This document shows positions 63,746 to 64,000 of a stretch of DNA of 64,000 nucleotides, in pieces. Each line of letters opens with the position of its first letter. Within the stretch, counting starts at the first letter, position 1. Made by a program: the position numbers and the translations under genes. This DNA is from Vespula vulgaris (taxonomy: Eukaryota > Arthropoda > Insecta > Hymenoptera > Vespidae), in NCBI RefSeq assembly GCF_905475345.1, contig NC_066594.1, positions 1,285,001-1,349,000 on the forward strand, in the 5' to 3' direction. The notes under the pieces were generated by a model that did not search any database, was not told the DNA's origin, and saw only the letters and a list, made by a program, of their open reading frames with translations.

Positions 63746-64000
63746 AGCTTTTTCTAAAATGTATAAAAGAAGAATTATATCCGGATGGATAGAAAAGTAG
63801 AACACGTATATATGTATAAAGAGTATTCCGTTTATAAAGATGTAAAGCCGAACTTTTTACGAAATAAATTTTTTTACTTGGATCGGTGATTGAAGAACCA
63901 CAAAAAGAGATAAAAAAAATTCCTTACAGTATGCAACCTAACATCTAACAACCAGCGATACTCTTTAATTATTTAAAAATTTATAATATTTTTTAATAAT

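Noticed and set aside
1..64000. tRNA, rRNA and CRISPR arrays
   Set aside because: No tRNA B-box with matching A-box and no rRNA-like or spacer-repeat structure was seen on reading.

Overview
This window is animal nuclear DNA, most likely from an insect. Genes are split by GT-AG introns. The sequence between exons is very AT-rich and crowded with microsatellites (GA/CT, GAAA, AT, ATT, CGT, CAC). The gene set is metazoan: glycine cleavage T-protein, Prp5/DDX46, RECK, ZUP1, COX17 and a MOXD1-type copper monooxygenase. The overall look resembles an aculeate hymenopteran, but that is an impression and nothing in the window proves it. I saw no bacterial-style operon, tRNA, rRNA or CRISPR array.

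Layout: (1) 45-382, last exon of aminomethyltransferase, + strand. (2) 2247-2556, a 128-bp tandem repeat with a splice-donor-like core. (3) 3424-7425, DDX46/Prp5 on +, eight coding exons, 1033 aa. (4) 22107-8484, RECK on -, eight coding exons, 928 aa. It includes a signal-peptide exon 7.6 kb upstream of the rest and two tiny exons (53 and 37 nt) that I recovered from reading phase and cysteine pattern. (5) 22.1-30.9 kb, a repeat-rich divergent intergenic region between RECK and ZUP1. (6) 30877-34000, ZUP1-type deubiquitinase on +, eight coding exons, 662 aa. (7) 36678-36265, COX17 on -, two exons, 61 aa. (8) 37.7-41.2 kb, several weak coding-like islands that I cannot name. (9) 41575-56347, a MOXD1-like monooxygenase on +, ten coding exons, 966 aa, with a 10.5-kb first intron that contains a small TA-flanked inverted-repeat element and a few orphan ORFs. 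(10) about 58072-62754, an unrecognised secreted or membrane protein on + (1315 aa predicted) with a clear TATA box and 23 in-register 60-bp (20-residue) arginine-rich repeats. (11) 62.8-64 kb, AT-rich DNA with a weak minus-strand candidate.

The named genes do not form one pathway. They cover mitochondrial one-carbon metabolism, pre-mRNA splicing, inhibition of matrix proteases at the cell surface, ubiquitin signalling, copper delivery to cytochrome oxidase and copper-dependent hydroxylation. The most unusual element is the arginine-rich repeat gene: it has a regulated-type promoter, a recent 180-bp internal duplication, and an intron whose donor overlaps an in-frame stop so that splicing decides the C-terminus. 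All exon joins were made by eye from splice consensus, reading phase and family resemblance. Transcript data would settle them.
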